From: an uncultured Eubacterium sp.
GTDB lineage: Bacteria > Bacillota > Clostridia > Lachnospirales > CAG-274
Reading direction: 5' to 3'
NCBI GenBank assembly: GCA_900545305.1
Contig: UQYD01000003.1
Location: 1 to 64,000, forward strand
Length of the DNA stretch: 64,000 nucleotides
In this document: positions 1 to 7,667 of the stretch, in pieces
How the letters are laid out: every line of letters starts with the position of its first letter
Numbering within the stretch: the first letter of the stretch is position 1
Notes under the pieces: model-generated
The model's input: only the letters and a program-made list of their open reading frames with translations
Database searches by the model: none
Told to the model about the DNA's origin: nothing
Position numbers and translations under genes: made by a program

Positions 1-844
1 TATGTGCCACCGTGAAACGAAATTCTCGACTGTATGGATCTTTTACAATAATATCTTTCATGATGTTCCAAATCTCGAGGTTTAATAAACTATCTATGGG
101 GAATCGGGAAATGTATGTTCGAGCGACTTGTTCGTATGTTTCTTTTTCGTTGGCATATTCCTTTAATTCCTGCCATTGTGTAAAAAATTCATACTGTAAA
201 AATTTGTAAAAATCTATTTCTGTTTTTAACAGTTTTTTATATTTTTCAACAGCCTTAGGTTTTCTATCTCTTATATCTTCTGGAAACGAATTCCAAGCAC
301 CACCATAAAAACAATCCTTTATGGCATTAAGCTTTACTTTCTTTTCATTGGCTTTATAATAAGCCTTGTATTCAGCACTTTCATATGTATTTTTTCTCTG
401 TTCTATGAAATAATTTTTTAAAGACATAAAAAGGCTGTAGTCTTCTAACCAAAAAGCATTTTTTTTACAAAAATCCAAATAGCCTTTATTTTCCTTAAAA
501 TTTTTAAATGCCTTTCTGAATAACGACATTTTATAATTTATTACTTTTCCATACTCAATACTTTTTTCATTAAATTCCGGAACTACTTCAATATCTTTTT
601 TACTTAAATATCCTTTTTTAACAAGAATATCTGGACTGATAATATAAATATTTCCTGCAAAAGCAGAAAAACTTTGATATGGAGAGTCACCAAAACTTGT
701 TTGTCCCAAAGGCAATATCTGCCACAATTTTTGACCTGATTTTTCTAAAAAATCCACAAATTCGTAAGCACCTTTTCCTAAATCTCCAATACCATATTTT
801 GACGGAAAACTTGTAGGATGTGCTAATATACCAGATTTCCTCAT
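1..844 (-). CDS. malQ: 4-alpha-glucanotransferase, partial at window edge
   Basis: GH77 amylomaltase, which transfers alpha-1,4-glucan segments during starch/maltodextrin use. The frame runs open from the ATG at 844 (ribosome site AGAGGTG just upstream) to the window start, 281 codons. The N-terminus (RKSGILAHPTSFPSKYGIGD, then LWQILPLGQTSFGDSPYQ and FSAFAGN) is typical MalQ and holds the donor/acceptor-site loops. Family similarity is clear to about residue 234 (QWQELKEYANEK). The next 47 residues do not show the expected GIKIIGDIPIYV strand and look unrelated, although no stop intervenes. So the gene may be broken or fused near position 142, or this may be an assembly junction. The catalytic acidic residues would lie beyond the window. 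Identification of the N-terminal part is firm. Confidence 0.8.
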   Translation of the reverse strand, partial: MRKSGILAHPTSFPSKYGIGDLGKGAYEFVDFLEKSGQKLWQILPLGQTSFGDSPYQSFSAFAGNIYIISPDILVKKGYLSKKDIEVVPEFNEKSIEYGKVINYKMSLFRKAFKNFKENKGYLDFCKKNAFWLEDYSLFMSLKNYFIEQRKNTYESAEYKAYYKANEKKVKLNAIKDCFYGGAWNSFPEDIRDRKPKAVEKYKKLLKTEIDFYKFLQYEFFTQWQELKEYANEKETYEQVARTYISRFPIDSLLNLEIWNIMKDIIVKDPYSREFRFTVAH

Positions 845-945
845 ATAAAACACCTCTTTTTGAAAAAATTTCCACACTAAATTTAAGTCTATTTGCAAAC
901 AATACAGTTGTAGTAAATATTAATAAACTGCAAGGAGGAATAATT

Positions 946-1323
946 TTGGTTAAAAAAATCTATCCCGCAGCCTTAATAGCTCTTACTCTGTGCCTTGTAG
1001 GTTGTGGAAACTCTACTTCTAATGATAATAATAACACAACAACTACAGACAACGCAAGTACAACCGAAATGACTTCACAGTATAATTCTGAGTCTACATC
1101 AAATGACGGTGTTGCAAATGATATTGGTAATGCTGCCGGTGATGTAGTAAATGGTGCAGGTAATGCTGTTGAAGATATTGGTAACGGTGTTGGTAGAGCT
1201 GTTGAAGGTGTTGGTGATGCTGTAGGTAATATGGCAAATGATATGACTGGTAACAATACTACTAACAACAATGGTGCTACTAATAATAGTGCTACTAACG
1301 GCAACACTACAACTACTCCATAA
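946..1323 (+). CDS. small Asn/Gly-rich lipoprotein
   Basis: A 125-residue exported lipoprotein of unknown function. The start is the TTG at 946, set by the ribosome site AAGGAGG at 932-938; an upstream in-frame extension has no ribosome site. Residues 1-18 form a signal peptide ending in a lipobox (LVGC), so the mature protein should be anchored by a diacylglyceryl-cysteine. The mature part is Asn/Thr-rich and contains a degenerate run of glycine-spaced units (GNA/GNG/GDA followed by V or E), predicted to be amphipathic, and ends in another Asn/Thr-rich tail. It is transcribed away from malQ from a shared 100-bp intergenic region. A short GGGCG/CGCCC hairpin at 1329-1344 follows. No enzymatic motif is visible. 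Confidence 0.7.
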   Translation: MVKKIYPAALIALTLCLVGCGNSTSNDNNNTTTTDNASTTEMTSQYNSESTSNDGVANDIGNAAGDVVNGAGNAVEDIGNGVGRAVEGVGDAVGNMANDMTGNNTTNNNGATNNSATNGNTTTTP

Positions 1324-1429
1324 CAAATGGGCGTATATTCGCCCTTACATATTTATTCCAATCCTCCATATCTTGAAAAAAGCTTACTTTTATGTTATTA
1401 TTAATCTATATATTTTATAGGAGGATTTT

Positions 1430-2293
1430 ATGAAAAAAATTATCATTTTAGCACTAATGCTGATACTAACAGGCTGTGGTTCTGCTCCTGTTAAAACTTC
1501 TAATAAACCACAAATTTATACTAGTTTTTATGCTATTTATGACTTTGTGGAAAAAATCGGTGGCGATAAGGTAGATGTACACAACCTTGTTCCTTCCGGT
1601 ACTGAACCTCACGATTGGGAACCATCTTCAAAAGATATGTTAAATCTCAATTCTGCTGATGTTCTTTTCTACAATGGTTTAGGTATGGAAAGTTGGATTG
1701 ACAAAGTAAAAGGTGCTGTAAATGGTGAAAAGCCAAAATATGTTGAGCTTTCTGCTCCTTTTGGGCATACAAAGAATGACCCTCATATATGGCTTGACCC
1801 AAAAAATGTAATTACAATGTCACAGGAAATTTGTGATACCCTTTCTGACCTTGACCCTTCCAACAAGGAATACTACAAGGAAAATCTTGCAACATTTACA
1901 GAACAGCTTAACAATCTTGACAATGAATTTAAGACACAGCTTTCAAATGTTTCCAATAAAAAAATTGTAGTATCTCACGAGGCATATAGTTATCTTTGCT
2001 CTGCCTATGGTCTTGAACAGACTTCTATTGACGGTATTTCAGCTGACAGTGAGCCTTCTCCGGCAAAGATGAAAGAAATTGCAGACTATATAAAGGCAAA
2101 TAATGTAAAATACATTTTCTTTGAAGAACTTGTTTCTCCAAAAATTGCACAGTCTCTTGCTGATGAAACAGGTGTACAGTTGTTGGCACTAAATCCTTTT
2201 GAAGGTCTTGAACAAGAGGATATTGACAACGGAGCTGACTATATTTCAGTTATGGAAGAAAACCTTAAAAATCTTGTAACAGCATTAAAATAG
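1430..2293 (+). CDS. znuA: zinc/manganese ABC transporter substrate-binding lipoprotein
   Basis: Cluster A-I metal-binding lipoprotein that captures Zn2+ or Mn2+ outside the membrane and delivers it to the permease encoded two genes downstream. The 287-residue protein begins with a lipoprotein signal (LTGC, residues 13-16). Likely metal ligands of the family are visible: His61 in GTEPHDWEP, a His in NDPHIWLDP, and a His in VVSHEAYSYL, with an acidic residue expected near the C-terminus. The His-rich loop of many Zn-specific ZnuA proteins is absent, so Mn specificity (MntC/PsaA-like) remains possible. It is first in an operon with the ATPase and permease (17 and 9 bp spacings). Ribosome site AGGAGG at 1421-1426. 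The symbol is a family assignment. Confidence 0.88.
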   Translation: MKKIIILALMLILTGCGSAPVKTSNKPQIYTSFYAIYDFVEKIGGDKVDVHNLVPSGTEPHDWEPSSKDMLNLNSADVLFYNGLGMESWIDKVKGAVNGEKPKYVELSAPFGHTKNDPHIWLDPKNVITMSQEICDTLSDLDPSNKEYYKENLATFTEQLNNLDNEFKTQLSNVSNKKIVVSHEAYSYLCSAYGLEQTSIDGISADSEPSPAKMKEIADYIKANNVKYIFFEELVSPKIAQSLADETGVQLLALNPFEGLEQEDIDNGADYISVMEENLKNLVTALK

Positions 2294-2310
2294 TAACCGA
2301 GGTGTTATAA

Positions 2311-3039
2311 TTGAAAAATAAAGTTTTGGAAGTAAAGGATTTATCCTTTAGCTATCCCGACAAAAGCATACTACACAGATTGAGTTTTGACGTAGATGCC
2401 GGTGATTTTATGTGTATCGTTGGTACAAACGGTACAGGAAAAAGTACATTACTAAAACTAATATTAAACCAACTTTCTCCACTAGAGGGGGAAATTAAAC
2501 TGCTTGGCACAAATTCTGAAAAATATAAGGATTTTGCCTCTATAGCCTATGTTTCACAAAAAGCTACAAACATAAACAGAGATTTCCCTGCTACTGTGGA
2601 AGAAGTTGTTTCTCTAGGTCTTTATTCTAAAAAAGGACTTTTTAAACGCAACACAAAAGAAGATAAAAAGCTTATAGACTCAGCATTAGAAAGAGTTGGT
2701 ATGCTTGACTACAAGCATCGTCAAATAGGTTATTTATCCGGTGGTCAGCAACAGAGAGTATTTATTGCAAAAGCTCTCATTTCCGACCCTAGGATTATTT
2801 TCCTAGACGAACCAACAACCGGTATAGACATTAGAGCCGTTGACTCTATATGTTGTCTTTTGGGAGATTTAAACAAAAATAGCGGAATTACAATAGTTAT
2901 GGTAACTCACGATATTTCATCAATTATTTATCATTCCAACAAGATTTTAGTTCTTTCAGAAGACGGAAGTGGCGAAGTAATGACAAGTGAAGAATTTAAT
3001 TCACAGTCAATGCTTACTCACGTGCATCATCATTTATAG
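2311..3039 (+). CDS. znuC: metal ABC transporter ATP-binding protein
   Basis: Cytoplasmic ATPase of the Zn/Mn importer. The 242-residue protein shows Walker A GTNGTGKST (38-46), signature LSGGQQQR near residue 143, Walker B IIFLDEP followed by TTGID, and the H-loop VTHD. It starts at TTG 2311 behind GAGGTG. The C-terminus is short and His-rich (HVHHHL), which is common among ZnuC-like ATPases. It lies between the substrate-binding lipoprotein and permease genes, so the partner assignment is strong; metal identity is inferred only from family. Confidence 0.88.
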   Translation: MKNKVLEVKDLSFSYPDKSILHRLSFDVDAGDFMCIVGTNGTGKSTLLKLILNQLSPLEGEIKLLGTNSEKYKDFASIAYVSQKATNINRDFPATVEEVVSLGLYSKKGLFKRNTKEDKKLIDSALERVGMLDYKHRQIGYLSGGQQQRVFIAKALISDPRIIFLDEPTTGIDIRAVDSICCLLGDLNKNSGITIVMVTHDISSIIYHSNKILVLSEDGSGEVMTSEEFNSQSMLTHVHHHL

Positions 3040-3048
3040 GAGGCAATT

Positions 3049-3846
3049 ATGTTCGATATATTTCAAATGGCTTTTATGCAAAGAGCCTTAGTTATAGCAA
3101 TTTTCATTTCCATTGTTACACCATTAATTGGTAATACGATTGTATTGAAAAGACTTTCCTCTATTGGTGATGCCCTTTCTCACGCTGGTCTTGCCGGTGT
3201 AGCTATTGGTTTATGCTTCAGTTGGAGTCCTGTTGTTTCAGCTATTGTATTTTCAGTAATTTCAGCACTTATTATTGAATACATAAGACGAGGTTTTCCA
3301 AACTATTCAGAAATGGCAACAGCTATTGTACTTAGTTTTGGCGTAGGTGTAGCAGCCGTATTTTCAGGCTTTATAAAAAATGCTGCATCATTTAATAGTT
3401 TCCTTTTCGGTTCTATTGTAGCAGTATCTACATTTGAACTTGTAGTAGTTGTTGTACTTAGTATAGCAGTAATTATTATACTTGTTTTACTCTATAGAGA
3501 GCTTTTTTATATAGCCTTTGATGAAGAAGGTGCTGCCCTTTCCGGTGTACCTGTAAAGAGTATAAACCTTATTTTCACAATTCTTACTTCAATAGTTGTT
3601 TCTATTGCTGCGAGAACTGTAGGTGCTTTGGTTATTTCATCATTAATGGTTATTCCTGTAGCTTGTTCTATGCTTATTTCTAAAAGTTATAAACAAAATG
3701 TTATTTTTTCAGTTATATTTGCATTTATATTTACTATAGCCGGCTTACTTATTACAGCTGTATATGACCTTAAACCAGGTGGAACTATTGTTTTAATTGG
3801 TATCGCCTTTTTAATTGTACTTTTACTTTTAAGAAAGAGGAAGTGA
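3049..3846 (+). CDS. znuB: metal ABC transporter permease
   Basis: Integral membrane permease (ABC-3 family) of the Zn/Mn importer, 265 residues with about eight hydrophobic segments. Family signatures visible include GNTIVLKRLSSIGDALSHAG near the N-terminus, RTVGALVISSLMVIPVA in the fifth or sixth segment and DLKPGGTIVLIG near the end. The gene begins 9 bp after the ATPase gene and ends 6 bp before the CBS protein gene, implying one transcript for four genes. No metal-responsive operator was recognised upstream of the operon. Confidence 0.88.
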   Translation: MFDIFQMAFMQRALVIAIFISIVTPLIGNTIVLKRLSSIGDALSHAGLAGVAIGLCFSWSPVVSAIVFSVISALIIEYIRRGFPNYSEMATAIVLSFGVGVAAVFSGFIKNAASFNSFLFGSIVAVSTFELVVVVVLSIAVIIILVLLYRELFYIAFDEEGAALSGVPVKSINLIFTILTSIVVSIAARTVGALVISSLMVIPVACSMLISKSYKQNVIFSVIFAFIFTIAGLLITAVYDLKPGGTIVLIGIAFLIVLLLLRKRK

Positions 3847-3852
3847 TATTCT

Positions 3853-4575
3853 ATGAGTGAGAAAGGTAGAACAGAAGAATTTCTCGACTTATACAGAAAA
3901 CTTGAACACATAGGTAGAGAAATATACTTTCCAAACTCTAACAATACTCCTATAATAGGCAGACTTCAAGCACTTCCTATTTTGAAAGAATTTAAGGAAG
4001 AAATTGATTATTGCCGAGTTGTTAGAAATTTTCTTGTACATAATCCAAAAGTAAACGGTGCTTACCCTATTACACCTTCAGAAGAAATGTTAGATATACT
4101 TCGCAAATGTGTGGACAGAATAAGCAACCCAATATTAGCTATGAAATTCGCTGTCAGACGTGAAAATTTATATTCAGCTACTCTTGATTCCAAAATTTCA
4201 GAAGTTGCAGAATATATGGATACCCATGGTTTTACCCATGTTCCAGTATTCGATAAGGAAAAACTTGTAGGTGTATTTAGTGATAACTCCATATACGCCT
4301 ATGTATGTGCCCACAAGGAGTTAAACATAAATGTTCATTCTACGTTGAAAGTTTTAGAAGAATATCTGGCCCTTGATATGCACACAAATGAATATTTTGC
4401 TTTTGTTGAAAAAAATGCAACACTCTATGAAGTTTCAAAACTTTTTACTATAGATGTTCGCTCAATGAAAAACTTAGCTGTAGTTTTCTTCACCGAAAAC
4501 GGAAAAATAAACGAAAAAATATTAGGTATGATGACACCTTATTCAATATTAAGAGATGCTCCTGAATACTTATAA
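3853..4575 (+). CDS. CBS-pair protein with HEPN-like N-terminus
   Basis: A 240-residue cytoplasmic protein of unknown function, cotranscribed with the metal transporter. Residues 1-95 are helical and contain the sequence RNFLVHN, giving an R58-x4-H63 spacing that matches the HEPN signature; this is a suggestion, not a proven homology. Residues about 110-240 resemble a CBS pair (SKISEVAEYMDTHGFTHVPVFDKEKLVGVFSD and a second, weaker copy ending EKILGMMTPYSILR), a fold that usually binds adenine nucleotides as a regulatory switch. It may sense energy or metal status for the neighbouring transporter. A terminator hairpin follows at 4581-4601. Confidence 0.6.
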   Translation: MSEKGRTEEFLDLYRKLEHIGREIYFPNSNNTPIIGRLQALPILKEFKEEIDYCRVVRNFLVHNPKVNGAYPITPSEEMLDILRKCVDRISNPILAMKFAVRRENLYSATLDSKISEVAEYMDTHGFTHVPVFDKEKLVGVFSDNSIYAYVCAHKELNINVHSTLKVLEEYLALDMHTNEYFAFVEKNATLYEVSKLFTIDVRSMKNLAVVFFTENGKINEKILGMMTPYSILRDAPEYL

Positions 4576-4577
4576 AT

Positions 4578-4607
4578 TAAAGCCACTAATTTAAGGTGGC
4601 TTTTTTA
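4578..4607 (+). terminator. intrinsic terminator of the metal ABC operon
   Basis: Inverted repeat AGCCAC/GTGGCT at 4581-4586 and 4596-4601, followed by a T-run. It lies 5 bp after the CBS gene. Confidence 0.8.
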
Positions 4608-4682
4608 TTTTACCTCCACATATTACAAATAATATTTTTCTACAAAAAGGTTATAATATTACAAAAGAGAGGAGGTAAAGAA

Positions 4683-6566
4683 ATGAAAAAAGAAGAATTT
4701 AAGCCATATATTTCAGATGAACACGTTCAAACCGAATTTACACCTACATCAATAATAATAGGTATATTACTTTCTGTGGTTTTTGGTGCTGCAAATGCCT
4801 ATTTAGGTCTAAGAGTTGGTTTAACAATTTCTGCCTCTATTCCTGCTGCCGTTATTTCTATGGGTGTTCTTCGTATTATACTTAGAAAAAACTCAATATT
4901 GGAAAGTAATATGGTACAAACCATAGGTTCTGCCGGCGAATCCCTTGCTGCCGGTTCAATATTTACTATGCCGGTACTTTTTCTATGGTCAAAAGAGGGG
5001 CTGACAGAAGTTCCAAGTCTTTTAACAATATCATTACTGGCATTCTTTGGTGGAATATTGGGCATACTTTTTATGGTACCTCTTAGAAATGCTCTAATAG
5101 TAAAAGAACACTACACTTTGCCCTATCCTGAGGGTACAGCCTGTGCCGAAGTATTATTAGCCGGAGAAAGCAACAATTCCGGTGCAAACACTGTATTTGC
5201 CGGCATTGGCATTTCAGCACTTATTAAATTCATTGTTGACGGTTTAAAAATAATACCAAGTACAATAACAGCTACTATACATTCTCTAAAAACTGAATTT
5301 TCAGTACAGGTATACCCTGCCCTTACAGCTGTAGGATATATTTGTGGTTTTAATATTGCAGCCTATATGTTTGCCGGAGGTTTGCTAGGTTGGTTTGTAT
5401 TAATTCCTGCTATTGTGTTTTTCGGTGGCAATAGTATAATAACTCCACAAGATATTGCAATTTCACAATTATCAGCCAGTGAAATATGGAGCAGTTATAT
5501 CAGATATATAGGTGCCGGTGCTGTAGCCTGTGGAGGAATAATAAGTCTTATTAAATCCCTCCCCTTAATAATATCCACTTTTTCTTCCACAGTAAGAGGA
5601 CTAAAAGAGAAAAATTCTGTTACTAACAAAAGAACCAACATTAACTTAGATATTCGTATTGTAGGTATTTTAATTGCATTGGTAATACTTGCTATATGGC
5701 TTATTCCAGTAATTCCTGTAGGTCTGTTAGGTGCAATATTAATTGCAATTTTCGGGTTCTTTTTTGCCACAGTTTCCTCAAGAATGGTAGGACTTGTAGG
5801 CAGTAGCAACAATCCAGTTTCAGGTATGACTATTGCAACCCTTTTAGTTACTGCCTTTATAATTAAATCCATTTCTGGTGCAACTCCTTCCGGAATGATT
5901 GCTACTATTGCCATTGGTTCGGTAATATGTATTATTTCAGCTATGGCTGGTGATACATCACAGGATTTAAAAACCGGTTATATTCTTGGTGCAACTCCTA
6001 TGCGACAGCAGATTGGCGAAATGATTGGTGCTAGTGTTTCAGCCATAACTATAGGTGGTGTGTTATTACTTTTGGATAAGGCTTGGGGCTTTGGCACAAC
6101 TGAACTTTCTGCTCCTCAGGCCATGCTTATGAAACTTATTACTGAGGGTGTTATGAATGGTCAATTACCTTGGGTATTGGTTTTTATAGGTGTATTTATA
6201 GCTATTGCCATTGAGCTTACAGGTATACCAGTTTTGCCGGTTGCTATAGGTCTATATCTTCCTTTGGAATTGTCTGCCCCTATTATGCTGGGTGGCGTAT
6301 TAAGTTTAATAATTAAAAAAATAAATCATACTTCAAATGCTGATAATCATAGTTCAAGAGGAATTTTATTTAGCTCCGGTTTAATTGCCGGTGAAGGGCT
6401 TGTAGGTATAATACTAGCAATATTAGCAGTTGTAGGTGTTGATAAAAATATAAATTTACAAAATAATTTGAACCTAGGCATAACCGGTTCAATATTGTTA
6501 TTAATATTTATTATTTTACTAATACTTTATATGGGATTTAACAAAAAAGGAAATAAAAATGAATAG
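4683..6566 (+). CDS. OPT-family oligopeptide transporter
   Basis: Polytopic membrane protein of the OPT superfamily, proton-coupled importers of oligopeptides or metal-peptide complexes. The chosen ATG at 4683 follows AGGAGGTAAAG; an in-frame upstream ATG has no ribosome site. The product is 627 residues with roughly 14-16 hydrophobic segments. Family hallmarks are the opening (AYLGLRVGLTISASIPAAVI), GSAGESLAAGSIFTMPVLF, PYPEGTACAEVL, a central AGDTSQDLKTGYILGATP and a late IPVLPVAIGLYLP. The last codons overlap the start of the PqqD-like gene by 8 bp, suggesting translational coupling. Substrate cannot be told from sequence. Confidence 0.9.
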   Translation: MKKEEFKPYISDEHVQTEFTPTSIIIGILLSVVFGAANAYLGLRVGLTISASIPAAVISMGVLRIILRKNSILESNMVQTIGSAGESLAAGSIFTMPVLFLWSKEGLTEVPSLLTISLLAFFGGILGILFMVPLRNALIVKEHYTLPYPEGTACAEVLLAGESNNSGANTVFAGIGISALIKFIVDGLKIIPSTITATIHSLKTEFSVQVYPALTAVGYICGFNIAAYMFAGGLLGWFVLIPAIVFFGGNSIITPQDIAISQLSASEIWSSYIRYIGAGAVACGGIISLIKSLPLIISTFSSTVRGLKEKNSVTNKRTNINLDIRIVGILIALVILAIWLIPVIPVGLLGAILIAIFGFFFATVSSRMVGLVGSSNNPVSGMTIATLLVTAFIIKSISGATPSGMIATIAIGSVICIISAMAGDTSQDLKTGYILGATPMRQQIGEMIGASVSAITIGGVLLLLDKAWGFGTTELSAPQAMLMKLITEGVMNGQLPWVLVFIGVFIAIAIELTGIPVLPVAIGLYLPLELSAPIMLGGVLSLIIKKINHTSNADNHSSRGILFSSGLIAGEGLVGIILAILAVVGVDKNINLQNNLNLGITGSILLLIFIILLILYMGFNKKGNKNE

Positions 6567-6921
6567 AAAAAGCCTAAATTATTTAGATTTAATACCTGTT
6601 CGCAACAAAAATATAAGCTACTCCACAGAAAATGGAATTGTAAAGCTATATATCAAAAACAAAGGATTTTTCCACTACATTACACAAAAATTGTGCAAAA
6701 AACCAACTGTATCAACTATTGAACTAGAAGAAATAGGCAGTTGTATTTGGCAATCTATAGACGAAAAAAACGATGTTTTTACTATTGGACAAATTATAAA
6801 AGACAAATTTGGTTCAGATATAGAACCTCTATATGAAAGGCTTTATAAGTATTTTAAAATACTGGAAATTTCAAAGTTAATTACTATCAAGTCATCACAA
6901 TTCATTAGTCAAAACAAGTAA
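6559..6921 (+). CDS. PqqD-like (RRE-fold) protein
   Basis: A 120-residue protein similar to the PqqD family: the segment STIELEEIGSCIWQSIDEKNDVFTIGQIIKDKFG matches the family pattern of a conserved Leu-Asp/Glu-x-x-Gly-x-x-Ile-Trp followed by helices. PqqD-type domains are peptide-recognition modules (RRE) in RiPP synthesis, but no radical SAM maturase or precursor peptide is seen here. The start overlaps the OPT gene, so the two are probably made together; peptide binding would suit an oligopeptide transporter, but that is inference. Length is somewhat above the usual 90 residues. Confidence 0.6.
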   Translation: MNRKSLNYLDLIPVRNKNISYSTENGIVKLYIKNKGFFHYITQKLCKKPTVSTIELEEIGSCIWQSIDEKNDVFTIGQIIKDKFGSDIEPLYERLYKYFKILEISKLITIKSSQFISQNK

Positions 6922-6934
6922 CGACCTTATTTAT

Positions 6935-6962
6935 AAAAACAGAGTACGCTATGGTACTCTGT
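6935..6962 (-). terminator. terminator of the LUD gene
   Basis: Arms ACAGAGTAC and GTACTCTGT (6939-6947 and 6954-6962). Read on the minus strand the hairpin is followed by TTTTT. It lies just past the stop of the minus-strand LUD gene. Confidence 0.75.
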
Positions 6963-6973
6963 CAATACATATA

Positions 6974-7603
6974 TTAATAACCAAAATCTTCTCCAACGAG
7001 AACAACCTTTATTCTATTTTTAATTTTAGAATATCTAGTTGTTACAAACTGGCAACAGACAGTGTCCGGACTTTTACAATCATGGCAATGACCTGTTTTT
7101 GTACAAGGTGTAGCTGTACCAAATCTTATAGCATTTGTAACAGCAGCCTTATTTCTTGCTCTTTTCATAGCTGAGTCTAAATCAGCAGAACATTTATTCA
7201 TACCTGCCACAACAATAACATTCTTTGGTCCAAAAATAAGAGCTGCCAATCTATTGCCCATACCGTCAATATTTACAAGCTGACCGTCAAAAGTAATTGC
7301 ATTTGTACTCATTAAGAAATTATCACAAAAAAGGGCTTCGTGCATAGCCTGTATTCTATCATCAGCCTTATCTCTATCAACAATCTTATACTTTCCACTT
7401 TCATAAACAGCATCAATGATACCTGCATCTACCAAAGTAGCAGAACCACCCCAAGAAACAGAGCTACCGTCTTCCATAAGAGAAAGCACCTTTTCCCTAG
7501 CTTCTTCAGCTGTCTTTACGTAATAACCTTCCATATTTCTTGTTTCAAGATTTTTAATTATTGTATTAGCTAAAGTTTCCTTATAGACTTCCTTTTGGTT
7601 CAT
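6974..7603 (-). CDS. LUD-domain (LutC/DUF162) protein
   Basis: A 209-residue member of the lactate-utilisation (LUD) superfamily related to LutC/YkgG. Visible features: YYVKTAEEAREKVLSLM, then VSWGGSATLVDAG, FLMSTNAITFDGQLVNIDGMGNRLAALIFGPKNVIVVAG and a cysteine-rich C-terminus (CTKTGHCHDCKSPDTVCC) that could bind an Fe-S cluster. LutC acts with the Fe-S protein LutB in lactate oxidation, but stand-alone single-domain versions such as this are common in Clostridia and their role is unclear. Start at ATG 7603 is set by GGAGGG; an upstream ATG lies inside the lysA terminator. It sits 20 bp downstream of that terminator, so read-through could couple the genes. Confidence 0.75.
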   Translation of the reverse strand: MNQKEVYKETLANTIIKNLETRNMEGYYVKTAEEAREKVLSLMEDGSSVSWGGSATLVDAGIIDAVYESGKYKIVDRDKADDRIQAMHEALFCDNFLMSTNAITFDGQLVNIDGMGNRLAALIFGPKNVIVVAGMNKCSADLDSAMKRARNKAAVTNAIRFGTATPCTKTGHCHDCKSPDTVCCQFVTTRYSKIKNRIKVVLVGEDFGY

Positions 7604-7617
7604 AATTATCCCTCCTG

Positions 7618-7649
7618 TAAAAATGCCCTGTGGAAAAACCACAGGGCAT
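7618..7649 (-). terminator. lysA terminator upstream of the LUD gene
   Basis: 11-bp arms ATGCCCTGTGG/CCACAGGGCAT at 7623-7633 and 7639-7649 with a TTTTT tail on the minus strand. It lies between lysA and the ribosome site of the LUD gene. Confidence 0.85.
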
Positions 7650-7667
7650 CATTGCTTAATATTTTTA

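Noticed and set aside
12..209. Plus-strand 65-codon ORF at the left edge
   Set aside because: It lies antisense to the malQ frame and has no ribosome site; not supported as a separate gene.
820..945. In-frame extension of the small lipoprotein
   Set aside because: No ribosome site; the TTG at 946 directly follows AAGGAGG and starts a proper lipoprotein signal.
960..1326. Antisense ORFs across the lipoprotein gene
   Set aside because: Shadow frames caused by low-complexity Asn/Thr/Gly coding DNA.
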